Assembly (NCBI RefSeq): GCF_002865645.1
Contig: NW_020194549.1
Span: forward strand, 449,419-513,418
Reading direction: 5' to 3'
Length of the DNA: 64,000 bases
Origin: Hyaloscypha bicolor E
Lineage: Eukaryota; Ascomycota; Leotiomycetes; Helotiales; Hyaloscyphaceae
Shown here: in pieces, positions 1-14,899 of the stretch
Layout: each line of letters begins with the position of its first letter
Position numbering within the stretch: the first letter of the stretch is position 1
Translations under genes and position numbers: made by a program
Notes under the pieces: model-generated
The model's input: the letters and a program-made list of their open reading frames with translations, nothing else
Told to the model about the DNA's origin: nothing
The model's database searches: none

Positions 1-1229
1 CTAGATATTAACTTGAAATCTATTATAATATATTATTATAAATAGTTCGGAATTAATAAAGAATAAAATAAACTAGAGGTTTTATTTTTTGAAATATTTA
101 CTTATTTATATAATTAGTAGTTATAAATATATTAAATAATATTATATTATATATTTTTCTAGTAATACTATAGCTATAATAGTTTATATATCTTATTTTT
201 ACCGGGATATATTATAAAGACTTAATTATAAGTCTTATAAATTAAATCTATATATAATTATTTTTCTAATATTATAAGTTATCTATAATATAGTAATAAT
301 CTATTCTTTATAGTAAAGTCGGTATTATTCTATTTAGTCTATTTATAGAGGACTTATAAAAAGAAAACTTTATAGTTATTTTATAGGATTTATTTAATTA
401 AATTATTTATTTTATTAAGGTTATTATTATTATTTTAAAAAGAAAAGAGAGAGTTAACTTTAATATTAAGGTCCTAAAATATCTTTAAATTAACTTAATT
501 TTAAGAAAGAAAAGCTATAGTATAGTATTTATTTTTTATTTTATTTTATTAGATAATCTTATTATTTTAATATATTAAAGTATTAACTTTTATATTCTAT
601 TTACTAGATCTATATTAAATAATAAAATAATATTTAACTAAGACTTTAGTTTATCTAGCTTATTTACTTACAAGCTTTTTATTATTATAAAGTATTCTAA
701 TATATAATAGTTTATATAAATCTAGATTTAATAAATAATTCCCTAAAATTTCGAATATTATTAATTCAAAAATTATATAATAGTAAGTATTTCTTTATTA
801 TATATTTTATAGTTATATTCTATAAATACTATTATTTTTAAGAAGAATATTATAGGATATTATTTATTACTATATTATTAGAAGAAAATACTAGTAATAA
901 TATTATTTAATATATTAGTTTTAATTATTAATTATTATTTTAGATTATAGTAATAGAATAGAGCTAATAATATAAAATAAACTTTAGGTTTCTTAAAAGT
1001 ATTCTAATAAATCTTATTAAATAAAAAGAGAATATCTATATATATAAGATTTAATAGAGGCTTAGTAATCTTACTATAATTATAAATAAATCTTTTATAA
1101 AAGTTATAGAATTCTAGAAAGGCTTATATATCTTTTATAATTTAAAAAGCTTTCTAATTCTTTATAATAGTAATCTTTTTAGAGCCGACTTTAATACTAT
1201 CTATAAAGATAATAAAGCCAAGATATTTC

Positions 1230-1900
1230 ATATATATAATATAAAATTTGTATTTCTTAATATCTATTTATAAGTCTATATTCTAGAGTTACTAAAGGAT
1301 CTTCTTTATATAGAATTTATATTCTAATTTATTATTAGAATAAATAAGGATATTATCTAGATAAGCTATATAAAAGTCGTCTAGGTAATTAAATAAAATC
1401 TCGTTTATATAGTATTAGTAAATAGCTAGTCTATTAGTTAATTTAAAAAATAAAACCTTATATTTATATATTCTATAATATATATAAAATATTATTAATT
1501 CTTCTAATTCGGGATCTATACGAATTTAAAAAGCCTAATAAATATTAAGCTTTATAAAGATTTTAGTTTTACTAATTCTAGCTAAGGTTTTATTAATAAA
1601 AGAAAGAAAATAATAGTTCTTATAAATAATCTAGTTAAGTTTCTAATAATTAATATAGAATTATAGGCTTTTATTAGACTTTTTTATAAAAAGAATAAAG
1701 GCTATAAATAATAATTAGCTAGAAATAAGAAAGCTCTTATTAAGGTTCTTTAGAAAATATTTCTTTATAGCTTCTAATTCGGCTATTATTATCTAATATA
1801 AAAGGCTATATTTCAGATATTTCTCTGCTTTATTTTCTAATTATATCTTATAATTATATAACTAGTAAAAAAGTAAAAAATTAGAGGCTTTTTTAGAGAA
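1230..1900 (-). pseudogene. Reverse transcriptase remnant of element G
   Basis: Minus-strand translation gives the finger/palm part of a Ty3/gypsy reverse transcriptase: a stretch resembling the family's PLPLID...KLD region near 1,560, then YLDDF and AYLDNILIYS near 1,310-1,400. In the active-site motif the second Asp of the YLDD box reads Asn (GAT to AAT), which is the G-to-A change RIP makes. Together with many TAA/TAG codons this shows the gene is dead. Boundaries are approximate. Confidence 0.7.
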
Positions 1901-4900
1901 AGTATTATTAAACTTAATATATTATTCGGAAATAATAGGGTTTTTAATATTAGCTTTTAAAGAAGGCTCTTTTTATTATTTAAAAAAGCTATTAATCTTA
2001 TAAAGGCTTATAGTAAAGGCTTTATTCTCGGATTATTAAAGGTAATAATATATATTTATAGAACTAATACTAGTAATTTTAATAATAGAAGCTTTTACTA
2101 GCTTTCTTTTTATATATAGTCTCTTCTAATATAAGGTATTTATATAATAAATAATACTAGCTAGAGAGTTTTCTATTTAGTAATAGCTATTTTAAGTATT
2201 CTATTTATAGAAGTATTTAATTTTTGGCTTTCAAGAAATAGAAGCAACTAATATTAGTTTTAGCTTTTTATTTAAATCTAATTCAGAATTAGTAGAATTA
2301 TATCTAGAGGTAGTATTATTATTAGAACTAGTATATAGAAAGAAGTTAGTAATAAAGTTATTCTTTATATTATAATTTTTAATAAAAGCTTATTTTCTAA
2401 TAACTTATTATTAGTTCTTGTTATTAAATATATAGTTTCTGACTTTAATATTTATTTAATAATTAGAGTAAGAGGTATATCTCGGAGCAAGAAGTAAAGC
2501 TTTTCAAGATATAGAAATCTCTTATATAACCGAGAGTAATAAAAAGAGAAGTTCGGGCTATATTAAATATTAGTTTCAAATATTAAGAAATAAATTAAAG
2601 TATTTTAGCTATTTGTGGCCAAGAATAAAATTATAAGATTTAAGCTTAAGAATTAATAAGGAAATATTATACTATTATCTCTAATTAATAATAAGATATA
2701 TTTTTAAGAAGTAGGTAATATAGGTTTCTAGCTTGCTATTATATCTCTTAATATTAATAGGCTTAAATAAATACTGGAATTTGAGATTAAAGAAAGTAGT
2801 AATATCTATAATAAAAAAAGTATTAATAAATATAAAACTATTTACTCTAGAGTTAGTAAGAAAGGAAATATTAATTAAATATCTATTATAAAATAAGCTA
2901 TAAGATATAGTTAAGTATAGTTCTTTTATTAACTAGTTTAGGTTAATCTTTATAAAATTAATTTCAAGTTTACCTAAAAAGAAGTTTTTTTCTAGGTATT
3001 CTTATTTCCCGGTATATTATTTATATTAGCTTTTATAAGCTTATTATCTTTCTCTAATTCCTTAATATTAGTAATATACTTTAATACTAAATAGTTATAG
3101 GCTATATAACGAGTCTAAAAGTAGTTAAAATAGATTAAAATTAAAGTAAAAGTGCTTTTTCTTTTAATAGCTAGCTTACTAATAATTAGAAGTATTCGGG
3201 CTAGTATAAAAATATAAGAAGTTATTATATAGAGCTTAGAAATAGCAAATATAGAGGTATTAGAAATAGTAAAAGTTAGAAAAATAGTAATAGCTCGAGC
3301 TTTAATATATTTTCTAAGATTCTTATAGGTTTATAATACTTTTATCTCGGAATTAACTAATGAGGCTATATAGTATAAATTATAGAATATATAAATAAAG
3401 TAGTATTAGCTTATAAGTTATTTTAAAAAAGAAAGATTAGCTTATTATATAGCTTATTAATATAGTTCTATAAATAGATCTAAGCTTTATTTACTAAATA
3501 AATAAACTTAATCTTAAATTTATAAAAGATCTAAATATTATTTATTTATAGCTTCTTATATTTATATCTAGCTTTATATATATAGCAAGAGTTAATAAAG
3601 TATTTACTGAGATAGTTAATTATCTCTATAGCTATCTTAAAAGAATTAGTAATATTAGGCTTATATTAAATATATAAGTAATATTAGATATTACTAAGCT
3701 TTAAGGAATTCGGAATTTTTATAAAATAAAACTTACTATATTTAGAAACTTCTCTAGCTAGATATACTTATTTAATAAAAGAAACTAGAGAATTAGATAT
3801 TATATTATAGTATTTAGATTAGAAATATATATTATTTAAAGTATAATTTCTATTAATAAAATATTTTCGGGAAATCTTTTCTATATTAAGTAAGTAAGCT
3901 AGACTAGTAGCCAAGCTATTCAGGATTATATAATTAGTCTGAGTATTTATCTGAATTTTAACTTGAGCTTATTATAATACAAATATATTAGAATAGATAT
4001 TAGATAAAATAAAAAATTCTTTTAGAATAAAAGGTTTTACTTTAAAAATATTTTTAGTACTAGATATAAGAGGTGAAATTACAGGATATAAATAAAGATT
4101 CTTAGAAGAGCTATTAGTATAAGAGGCTATATTAAAGGTATTAGATATATATAATTTATATATAGAGAATTATTTTTTAAAAATAAATAAATATTTTAGA
4201 AAAGATATTCTAGAATCTTTTTAAGCAGAAAAAATAAGCTTAGTTTAGTATTATAAACCTATAAAGAAAGCCTATAAATAAAGTATTTATAGAAGAACTA
4301 TTTATTAAAAAAACTAAGCTAAGAAGAAAAGGAAATCTCGAGCTAAGATCTCTTAAATATTTATAGTTCCTTACTTATAACTCGGCCTAATAGAGCTTAG
4401 TATCCTAAATTTCCCAGAATATAGCTTCTCTTAGCTTTATTATATATAACTATTATATAACCTCAAATACTAGATATTAAGCTCAGATATTAAGCTCAGA
4501 TATTAAATACTAGATATTAAGCTAGATAAAATATTAAATTATAATATATATTATATTTAAAGTTTAATTATATATTATATATATTTATATAATTATCTAA
4601 TCTAGGAAATTATAAAAGAAAAGAGATATTTATAAAGCTAAATAAAGTTAAGAGGCTCTATAAAATCTCTAGTATATTAAAGTTACTAGATAAGTTCTAA
4701 GAAATAGTTATACTTAAATTATATCTTTTAGAACTAGAAATTAAATTAAGCGAGATATTTTCTGGTTATTACTTTTATTTGACTTATAATTCTATAAAGC
4801 CTAATAAAAAAAATATAAAGTATTTTCTTATTATAACTAAAAATTCGAAATTATTAGCCGAGCTAGAAAAAATAGTTATAAAAGTAAAGTAGTATTATAT

Positions 4901-5502
4901 TATAATAAAAATTCTAAAGATTAATATATTTTCGAGTAAAGTAATAGTTATAATAAAAGAAAAATACTAGCTTATAGTAGTTATATATTATATTTATTTA
5001 CTAGAATATAAAATAATCTAGTTAAAGAAAAATATATTATATAATAAAATTAAAATTAAATATTATTAAGTAATTTAAAAGTAGAATTAGTAAAGATTCT
5101 TATTTCTTTTTTCTAATAAGTAATAGAGTATTATTCTTTTATAAAAAGATATTTATTTAAGAAATATATTCTAGTATTTAAGTAATTTAGATTTCTTACT
5201 CTTAATTTATTAGAATAGAAACTTATTATTTTCTTTTAAGCTTTAATTATATATTATATTTTAGTAACTTTAAATAATATAGTTTTACTAAAAGGAAATA
5301 TTTTTATAAATTAAATTACTAATATAAGAAGCTATATATATTCAGGTATTTTCTAATTAATTAGAGGATTTTTTTATAATATATAATAAAACTAGCTATC
5401 TTATATATAGTAATATAGTTTCTTTTTAGAAGTAAAATTAAAGTAAAATAAAGCAAATAAATATTAAATTAAAACTTCGAGCTTTTTACTCGAGTATATA
5501 TA

Positions 5503-5570
5503 ATTAAATATATTATATAATTTATATTATATATTAATTAAATATACTATATAATTTATATTATATATTA
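5503..5570. repeat. 34-bp direct tandem duplication
   Basis: Two adjacent 34-bp copies, starting ATTAAATATA and ending ATATTATATATTA, differ by one T/C. They lie in AT-rich DNA at the presumed end of element G. No function is evident. Confidence 0.8.
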
Positions 5571-5600
5571 ATTAATTCTATATATAAAATATTAGCTCTA

Positions 5601-7764
5601 ATATTATATAAAGGCTAATATATTACTCTATATAACAGGCTATATTATTAGACTATAAAAAGGCTTATTTATAGTAGGGTTTAATATATATATATATATA
5701 TTTTATATATTTTTCTTTTATAAATAGTATTTTAAAGCTGCTTTAGCTTCTTTTTCTATTTTATTATAAATATTTAAAATACTATTAAAATATAAAATAT
5801 AAAGAAATCTATATATTAAGTTTATTTATATAATAAAAGATATATAAAATACTAAAGCGAATTTATTATACTTATAAAATTAAATTAAAAGTAGCTATAC
5901 TTTATAATAAATATTACTTGCTTTATAGAAAAAGAATAACTTCCTTTCTAATATAGTATATAATATCTATTTATCTAATATACTAACTAGTTATAATAAT
6001 AATAGTTTTTTATAACTAGTATTAAGCTTTTTTCCTTATATATATTATTTCTATAAATTACTATTAACTATTAAAATATTAAATATAAAGTTACTAAATT
6101 CTATTAAATATTATAGTTATTTTTATACTAATTAAGTTTATTAACTTATGAAATTACTTTTATAAATATAATAATATTACTAGTATTATAACTTATATAA
6201 AGTTAATAAATAATAAAAAATAAGAAACTAAAATATATAAGAAAAATAAGAATATTATTTAAGGAAATTATATAAGATATAAATACTATATTTATAAAAA
6301 GAATTATTAACTAATTTCTTATAATATTTCAGAAGTTCTCTATTATTCTATAAGATTTTTAGTAGTTTTATATATTTTAAATAAGAATATATTAGTTATT
6401 AAAATAGAATAAATAGTAGATAATATTTATATATAAATCTATAGTTTATTTTCTACTAAATACTATTAAGAATTACTAGATTTAATATTTAATTAATAGA
6501 TTTAAGATAATATAATTCTAAATATAAATTCCTTTATATTTATATTTTTTATTTTTAAAAATCGGCTCTTTTATATTTCTGTAATTTCAGAGAAATTCTT
6601 TTATATTAGTTAAAGCTAAACTTATTATTTCTAATTTATATTCTTTATATTATTATCTAGAAAATCGAAATTTATATTCTAATAAATATAAAACTTTATT
6701 TTAATTTATTTCTTAGAAATAAATCCGGTTATTTTCTAATTAATAAATCTAATTTTATAGCTTTTAATTAAATTAATAATAGTATTCTTTAGTTTTATAT
6801 TATAATAATATAATATAAAAATATTTTATTTTATCTTAAGTTCTTTATAATATAGAAGTAATATTTTATATAAATATTTATTAGATATTTAAAGAGATTT
6901 TATTTAATTCTCTAATAAATTACTTTTATTAATACTATATATCTTATTTTTCTTTTTTGTATTAATTCTTTATAAATTTTTATAATATATCTAATATATA
7001 TTTTCTTTATTACTTTATTTATATTTAACTAAGCCTTTTCTAAAGTATTTTCTAATATTCGACTTATAAAGAAATAGTATTAATTATTATATTTTTTATA
7101 ATATAGAATATAAGAAATTAGAAATATTAGAATAGAGCTATTTATAAAATTATATAAATAGCTTAGTATAATATATTCGGGTATTTTACTTGAGGTTTTT
7201 AGAACTTATACTTTTAGAAATACTTTACTAATTTATTATATTATATTATAATTACTAGTATTATAAATTAATTATACTAGACTAGTAAAAAAAAGTAGAC
7301 AAGTTTAGTTCTTTAAATAATCTAGCTTAAATAAAATATAAAATACATTTCTATTATTATTTCAAAAATAACTAAATAATAGTCTAATAATTATATATAA
7401 AAAAAGAAGTATATTTCCGATAATTTATAAGTTATAATTAATTTCGCAAACCGACTATTAAACTAGTTTCGGTTTATATATATTAGTAATAAATTCAGAA
7501 TAGAAAAAGAATTTCAGGCTAAAGTAAAAAATTTAAAAATAATTTATATTTTGACTATAAGTATAGCTTAGTATTTAAAGCAAATTAAGCTATATCTAAT
7601 AGTAGAACTTTAATCTAATACCTTAGAAACTAGCTTTTATCTATAGCTTTTATAAGCTAGAGAATAGTTATATTTAGTTATAAAAGATAAAAAGAAAAGT
7701 TAATTTCTTATTTTAGAGGTCTTATAAATTTAGTAACTAATTTAAATCTTTTACTTTTTTCTAG
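5601..7764. other. Unidentified RIP-mutated AT-rich sequence
   Basis: Strongly AT-rich and CA/TG-depleted like its surroundings. Neither strand gave a recognisable retrotransposon or transposase motif. It may include the 5' end of element G or another decayed repeat. No intact gene is visible. Confidence 0.5.
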
Positions 7765-8065
7765 TATAAGAGAGAAACTATAATAAAACAAAAACCTATA
7801 TAAAGTATATTAGAATATAAAATATAACTTAATAAAATAATAAAATTAAAAATATAAATAATAAAGTACAAATAATATATAGTATATAAAAGCTTAATTA
7901 ATTAAATATTAAAAAGAGATTATTCTTTAGAACTATAAAAAAACTAGCTTTTTTATATAATTTCTATAAGTTATATATAAAAGGCTATAGCTTTTATTAT
8001 ATAACCAAAATCTCAAAACTATTAAAATAATATAATTTTTAGAAAATATAGTCTATTATATTATA
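7765..8065 (-). repeat. 3' LTR of element D (RIP-mutated)
   Basis: It aligns end to end with the GC-rich solo LTR at 50,011-50,313. The outer TGTGGGAGGG reads TATAAGAGAG here, and the inner end CCGTACCACA reads TATATTATA-like. Differences are essentially C-to-T and G-to-A. It is 301 bp versus 303 bp. Confidence 0.85.
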
Positions 8066-11000
8066 TTTAATCTCTTATTTATTTATATTTATTTCCTAAG
8101 TACTAAAACTAATAGAAAAATCCTATTTAGAGTCCGAAATAATAAAATAATTAGAATCTTTCTTTATTAGCTAATCTAATTTCTTTTTAATATACCTAAA
8201 ATAAAATCTATTACTTTTAAATAATCTTATTTTATACTCTCGAACTTATTTAAAAGTAATTCGAATCCGCTTAGCTATATTCTTATATTAAATCTAATAT
8301 AGTTCTTTATATTAATTAGTATCTACTTTTAATTATTACTTAATTTCTATTTTTATTACTAGATATTAAAACGGCTTATTATAATAAATTATATTATAAA
8401 TTATACTAATATATTCTAAATAGATAGCTTCTTTAAATTTCGTATTATCTATAGTATTCTTAAATTAATCTTTAATAAAAGAGGAAAGCTTTAGATAAGA
8501 AGCTTTAATAATCTTATAGAAAACTTTATTTTCATATATTTTATTTTTAATAATAACTAGATTTATTAGAATTATAATAAAGAACTTATTAAATAGCAAA
8601 TTATTATTAAGCTATTCTTTAGCTTTTATATTATTCGAGAATTATTACTTACTTATAGTTTTAGACTTATAAATTACTTAGCTAATAGTATTTATTAATC
8701 TAGTTAAATAAAATATACTTAAACTTTTTTCTTCTATTATTCTTAATAAATACTCGCTTATTTCTTTAGCTACTTCCGGTTTAAAATTATTAGAAATAGA
8801 GAAGTAATTAATATTCTTAAAAAACTTCTTATTAAAAATAATAGCCTTCTTATAATTTATAAGAAAAATATAGCTAATATTCTAATATTTTTTATTAAAA
8901 TAGAATTCGCTATTTAAAGCTTTAGTAATAGCTAGATCTTTAGTATTACCTTTATACTAATTATAATTAATATTTCCAGAAATATAGTATTAGGTTAGCT
9001 AAAAGTAAGTAACTAAATAAATAGAATATTTATTTAATATTTTATAAAATCCGAGCTATATTAATAGATCTACTATTAAGAGTTAAGAAGCTAAGATAAA
9101 GTAGCTATTATCTAAATCTCTATATTTTATTATATTACTTTTTTAGAGACAGAATTATAATATTTCTATTTTCTATATTAAAAGCTTTTAAATACTAAAC
9201 TTCTTAATTTACTTTAGGTAATTCTTCTTATAAATATAATTATTTATATTTAAATTAATAATATTAGACTCAGAAAAAGAAACTATAATATTAAATTAGA
9301 GCTATAGATTTAAGTAGAATTAATTAGAAATATAATACTTATATTTATATTTCTTAATTTCCTAGTTTTTTAAAAAGAAATCTTATATTTCCTTATTTAC
9401 TCAAATAATAGAAATATATTTCTTGCTTTTAGTAATTTTATAGATCTTAGTAACTAGTTTTAGAGTATTCTTAATAATATAAATATCTCTTATATTAATA
9501 AAGAAAGTATTAGTAAGCTACTAAATATATATTTTATAAGAAGCTTTAAGAAATCTATTAATAATTCTATAATATTCTTATTTATAAATAAATCTTAAAA
9601 TACTATTATATATTTCCTTAAAAATATACTTATTTTATTAAATAAGTATTAATTTCTATTTAGCTAGTATCTTATAAATATATTAGTTAATTTTAATTTC
9701 TCCGGATTTAATATTCTTAGTTTTCTATTTCTTAGTTCTAAATATAATTATAGGAATTTTTCCGAATAATATCTTTTTCTTTAAAGTAAAGAATTTCTTT
9801 ACTTTATTAGCCTTATATTTAGACTAGTATTTAGATTTTCGCTATTTATTAGAAATTTTAGGCTTAGCTTAATTTTTTTTTTTAGATTTTTTTTATCTAA
9901 TTATACTAGTTCTATTAGTTTTATTAGCAGATTTATTATTAGACTATATTAAATTAGTATTATTTTTATTAGTTAAATCCGATTAAGTTAAAGCTAAAAT
10001 TATAATAAAAGCCTATTTTTTAGGCTTATTTCAAAAAGCAGGAAAAGGCTTATTACTATAAATTTCCTTAATTAGAATTCCGGAAATATTAAAGATATAT
10101 TATCTAGTTTTAAGATTATTAGCTAATAGTAGCTTAAAAACTAATTCTCTAGATTTCGAAATAGCTTTAGTAATATCTAATTTAATAAATATATTAGTAT
10201 TCTAATATTTCTTATTTTTAATATACTTTAAAATAGCTTTATTAATTAACTAAATAGCTTTATATACTAAAGCTTTTATTTTAAAAAGAGAATATAACTT
10301 CTTATAGATATTTTTACTAAGATTATTATAGATATTATTAATATATTAGCTAAAAGCTTTATTATATAGTATAATTCTATTTTAATTCTTAGTTTCTAGA
10401 CTATTTACTATAGTCTTAATCTTATTAAGCTTCTCTTATTTATCTTTAGTAATGCCTTTAATAATATTCTCGAATTTCTTATTATTAGCTTAGTAATTCT
10501 TTAGCTTTTTCTTAGTTAATTCTAGTCTAGTTTAATTTCTAATAAAGGTTTTCTATTTTAAGAGCTTATTATATATATTACTTAATTTATTTAGAATAAT
10601 TTTATTAAATTTAGTAATTATAGCTATCTTTTCTAATATTAGTAGGCCTTTTATAACTATCTAAATTCCCTTAATATTCTGAACTTTAATACTATTAATT
10701 TATGGGGGTTTAATAATATTATAGCTTATAAGAACTAGCTATTATATTTTATTAGCTTAAGAAATCTATTCTTTAGCTATTTTATTATTTTTAAAGAAAT
10801 TATAAAGATATTATTAGTATAATAATTATAAGTTATAAAATTAAAAGTTCTTAAAATTATAAGAATTTCTTTTAAGTATTTTCTAAAATAAAGAATAAAT
10901 TAGAATAGACTTGAATTATATAAAGATATATATATTCGAGTTTTTTTTCTTTCTAGTAAGAAAATAAAGCTAAAATAGTAATATATATATAATAGAGAAA
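8066..11000 (-). pseudogene. Accessory coding region of element D (dead copy)
   Basis: This is the reverse complement of the extra coding region of element A (about 29.1-31.9 kb) and of C (57.5-60.4 kb). For example, the block next to the LTR with its TTATTTATTTATA stretch matches all three. It is interrupted by many RIP stops. The function is not recognised. See the entry at 29,090 for what the reading frame looks like. Confidence 0.7.
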
Positions 11001-11576
11001 ATAAATATAATAATTAGATATATTTAAAATAATATAATTATAAATTAGAAATAATTATAGAAAATAAAATATAGAATTAGGCTTTTATTATAAAAAAGAA
11101 TATAAATATATATATCTAAAGAAAAATAATCTGGGAAATAATTAAAGTAAATTAAACTAAATAGTAATAATAGAGAAATAAGAAAGTAATATAATAGAAA
11201 TATAAATATAATAATAATATTTAAAGTATTGAAATATAAAAGAAAATAATATAAATTTTATAATATAAATATATTTCAATTCCTTATTTATTTAGAAATA
11301 TTTCTATTAACTTAAAAAATAGTATAAAAGAAAAGAAATAATATAAGAAATATATAAAAAGTAAAATATATAAATATATTAAAAATATTAGAAAAGTATA
11401 AAGTAAATATTAATAGAAAAAAAGTTAGAATAATAGAATTAAGAAATAACTTAAAATAAGATATTACTTCTTCTAAAACTAATTCGTATTTCTTCTAAAA
11501 GCTAATTATATTTATTTAGTATTTACTAAAGTCGATTTTATATAATATAAAACTATTTAGTTAGTTAGAACTTTAA

Positions 11577-11687
11577 TATTATATTATTTAATATAGCTAG
11601 CTAATATAACTATCTTTATAATTAGTTCCTGCCTATAAGGGCTATAAATTAATTAACTTCTATATATATTAATATTTTATTATAATA
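11577..11687 (+). repeat. 5' LTR of element E (111 bp)
   Basis: It begins TATTATATTATTTAATATAG and ends TTATTATAATA, which is a RIP-altered TG...CA. It differs from the 3' copy at 32,548 at only a few positions, such as CCTGCCTATAAGG versus CCTGCTTATAAGA, all RIP-type transitions. TTTAA precedes it. Confidence 0.85.
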
Positions 11688-14600
11688 AATAGTAGTAATT
11701 GTCTTATTATCTATTTAATAACTTAATTAGAGATTCTTAGTAGAACCGAGTTCGTTTTCTGCTATCTAAAACTATTTAAAACTATTTAAAACTATCTAAT
11801 TAAGTTATTATTAACTATTATCTAACTAGCTAATCTATAAATAGAAATACTTAATAATAATATAGTTACTATTAGATAACTTTATTAAGCTTATATACTA
11901 ATTATATAGCTTCCGAGTAATAAAGTATAAATATACTAAAAGAATAAAGATTATTAATAATATTATTAATAGGATTATTACTATATATTCTTATTTCTCG
12001 GTTATATAATATATTTTAGAGAGCTACTATAGTTATTTCTTGTTTATAGATCCAGTTATATTCGTTTCTTTACTAACTAATTTATACTTCTCTAATTAGG
12101 TAATTAATAAATTAAAGTTAGAAGAGTCTATATAAAAATTTAGTACTTTTTATAATAAATATATACCAGATACTTTTCAGATATTATTTATAAATAGAAG
12201 CAGTATTTAAAGTATTTATTCTAGTAACTAATAAGTCAAGTTTACTTTACTAAATATATTATAGAAGAAATATTACAGAGAACTAAAATACTAGATAAAA
12301 CCCAGATAGAAGAGGAGGCCGGTATCTGGTAAGATAGATAACCTCTACTATTACCCGAAATAATATCCGAAATTACGAATTTAATTAATATAGCCTTTAA
12401 TACCCGGGATAGATAGTATTAATAAGAATAAAGTAATACGGGAATTAGCTTAAGAAGAGCTAATAGCCTTGAATTAAATAAATAAAGCTCTTTTAGTTAG
12501 AATAATATTAGTTAAAATAATCTTAATTAGAATAATCTTAATTAGAATAACTTTATTCTCGGATTCGGTAATAATTTTAATTAAGTAAATACTAGTAGTA
12601 TTTCTATATATTAGTTACTAGAAAATATTAGATTTTTTAATTCTATATTACTAGATAAGATTAATTATAAATATTAGAATAAGACTATAATATAAAAAAA
12701 CGTTTATCTTTTTATTAACTTATTTAAGTTTAATATATAAGAAGAAAGAGATATAATTATTTAAGGAAACCTATATTTCTATTTCTAAGATATTATATAA
12801 TAGTAATATATAGAAAAAATTAAAGAGATTACTCGACTTGTATTTTACTTTATATCGGAAGATATTAAAGTCTGAATTAAGGCTTTTATTAACTAGTTTA
12901 AGAACTTTATACTAATAGTAATAAAAAAACTATTTATAAAGGTTTATATATAGAATAATACTATAAAAGACCGAGTTATATATATCTATATAGCTATAGT
13001 AATAAAATATACTAAAGTAGTAGAAATAGAAAAGCTATACTAGTAGCTATCTTATATTTATAATAATCTGAATCCCGAATTCTAATTATAAGTTATAGTT
13101 CTAGATAAGAAAATTATAATATTATAATAGCTTAAAAATCTAGTAATAAAGCAGGAAGTATAATATAATATACTAGTAGTAAGGATATATATTTACTATA
13201 TATAAAGGCTATTATACTTTAATTATAAAGATACTAATTTTTAAGAAGACTAGAGATATAATAACTAATATTAAAACTCCGGTATCTAATACTTTATCTT
13301 CTAGCTATAATAGTAAACTCGGCTATAGTAAATATAGAAGCTATAAGGGCTAGTATATAGTAATACTAATAATAGATAAAATAAACCGCTATTACTAGTT
13401 CGGCTCTATAATCTATTTATAGTATTCTATAGAAATAATTAAAAGAACTTTCAGGCTTATTTTAAAAAGCTATACTTTAAATAGAAGTATATAAAGTAAT
13501 ATTATAGATATTACTAGTATAGAGAAGAAGCTAACTATAGATTAGACTATATTAATATTCCGGAAAATTATAATATAGAATATAATAAAGAATTAGAAAA
13601 AAGCAATTATATTATAATAAAGAAGTTTATATATTTATATTTTTCTAATAATAATAGAGATAAATTATAAGATACTAGCTACTTAACTATAACTAATATA
13701 ATTAATTTATATATATATAAAAAGTATAAAGAGATTTTTCTTTTTCAGATAAAAATATTTAAATATATCTTTATAAATACTTATAATAAATAAATATTAA
13801 AGACTTTATTAACTCTAATAAACCTCAATATTATTAAAATAAAGCTATATAAATATAATAATAAGAATAACTATATTATATATATTTATATAAAACTATT
13901 AATCCGATTCTTACTAAGCTAAATAAAGAAGTTATACTATATTAATATTAGTTATATTCGGCTAGTTATTAGAGAAAACTAATTAAAAGATTATATAAAA
14001 ATAATATATAATAACTTATAAAAAACGTTTTTTAAGAGTATTATAAATAAGTCTATATTAATAAAATATATAACCTTTCTTATATATATTATAAATAAAC
14101 TAGATAAAGAAAAATAATTCGGAAAGATCTTTATTATAGCCTAAATAATAATTTAGCTAAAATCCGGCCTATTACTTAATATAGAGTTTCTTTAGTAAAT
14201 ATTATTTATTATTAATTACTAAGACTTAATACTTACTATTAGGGCTTATAAAGATCTCGTTATAAATATTATAGTAATTAACTATTTTCTTAAGATTAAT
14301 TATAATATACTAGTTATATAAAAGATTATTATATTACTATATTTTATAGTACTTATTTCTACTAACTATAAACTAGTTTTAGTAAATAGAATATATTTCT
14401 TTAAAAGATATTATATAGAAATATAGAATACTATTCTTAATTATATAAACTTTATAAATATAGCTAATAATTCTAATATAGTAAAAATAATATTTCCGGA
14501 TATAAAACTCGGGAAGTTAAGAAATATAGAAAAACAGGTATTTTATATAATAAAAGGCACTTATAATAATAGATATATAAAATATTAAATAGAGAAGTCT

Positions 14601-14899
14601 TTTAATAATTCCGGTAATAATAAAAAGCTATTCTAGAGATAATAATAATATAATTTTAGTATTAATAAGCCAGAGGATATTCCTGAAATTATATATAAAA
14701 ATAGTATTTATATTTATAATATTAACTCTAATATAGTAATAGTATTATATAACTTTATTAGCTATTACTAGAAATATTAGTCGGATTACGGCTCTATTAA
14801 TATATTATAAGAAAATTATATAAGAAGACTATTTATAAAAGGCTAGTAAAATAAATAAATTATATAAAAGAAGTTTTCTATTAATATTAAATATAAAGC

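Larger units (their letters stand above)
1..5600 (-). mobile_element. Element G: RIP-degraded Ty3/gypsy retrotransposon, partial
   Basis: The stretch is almost free of CA/TG and has no usable ORF. Read on the minus strand through TAA/TAG codons it gives gypsy polymerase. The clearest part is the reverse transcriptase around 1,310-1,400, where YLDDF is followed by AYLDNILIYS, the family's two conserved Asp-containing motifs. Gag and protease should lie toward 2.3-4.5 kb and integrase off the left edge. The right boundary is uncertain, because I found no LTR pair. This family differs from elements A/D/C and E below. Short tandem repeats sit at about 4,470-4,540 and 5,503-5,570, near the presumed end. 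Confidence 0.7.
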
